A stretch of DNA of 6,230 bases, taken from the NCBI GenBank assembly GCA_026995955.1, contig JALWNJ010000116.1:1-6230 (forward strand). The letters run 5' to 3'. This DNA is from Gammaproteobacteria bacterium. Lineage in GTDB: Bacteria; Pseudomonadota; Gammaproteobacteria; J044. The stretch's first letter is position 1. Each line of letters begins with the position of its first letter. The notes under the pieces are model-generated. The model had not been told where the DNA came from, did not search any database, and saw only the letters and a list, made by a program, of their open reading frames with translations. The translations under genes were made by a program, and so were the position numbers. Below, piece after piece: positions 6,229-6,230 of the stretch.

Positions 6229-6230
6229 CG

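Noticed and set aside
1..6230. A mobile element, CRISPR array, toxin-antitoxin pair or other defence system
   Set aside because: No transposase, integrase, terminal inverted repeats, spaced direct repeats or defence-type genes were seen. All coding space is taken by housekeeping or envelope genes of uniform codon use.

Overview
This 6.2 kb window is GC-rich, densely coding chromosomal DNA. It reads like a gammaproteobacterium, probably Chromatiales or Ectothiorhodospiraceae-like. That placement is an inference from protein style, GC-rich codon use and gene order, not from a database search. I find seven complete protein genes, one gene cut by the left edge, and a clear terminator at the right edge. 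There is no tRNA, rRNA, CRISPR array, insertion sequence or attachment site. I do not see a novel accessory system here; the window looks like conserved core-genome neighbourhood.

Minus strand, read right to left from about 3280 to 1: a ClC-type H+/Cl- exchanger (complete), a membrane-anchored TlpA-like thioredoxin, the protoporphyrinogen oxidase HemJ, then after 185 bases an outer-membrane porin whose C-terminus lies outside the window. The first three genes are very tightly packed (a 4-base ATGA overlap, then a 4-base gap) and are probably one transcript. The porin has its own AT-rich promoter region with a Fur-box-like palindrome over the -35, so it may be iron-regulated.

Plus strand, from 3397 to the right edge: argC (arginine biosynthesis), a membrane-anchored coiled-coil protein of unknown function (DUF6776-like), a bactofilin, and the iron-sulfur carrier gene erpA, followed by a rho-independent terminator at 6204-6228. 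The first three are spaced by 3 bases or overlap. erpA sits 64 bases further on with a plausible promoter of its own. From memory, the order argC / membrane protein / bactofilin / erpA recurs in other gammaproteobacteria such as Pseudomonas, often followed by anmK, an M23 peptidase and tyrS, with a hemJ homologue nearby.

The two units diverge from a 118-base region (3279-3396) that must hold both promoters. Two functional themes run through the window: heme, iron and redox (HemJ, ErpA, the thioredoxin, the possible Fur box) and envelope architecture (porin, DUF6776-like protein, bactofilin). Linking the genes into one pathway goes beyond what the sequence shows.
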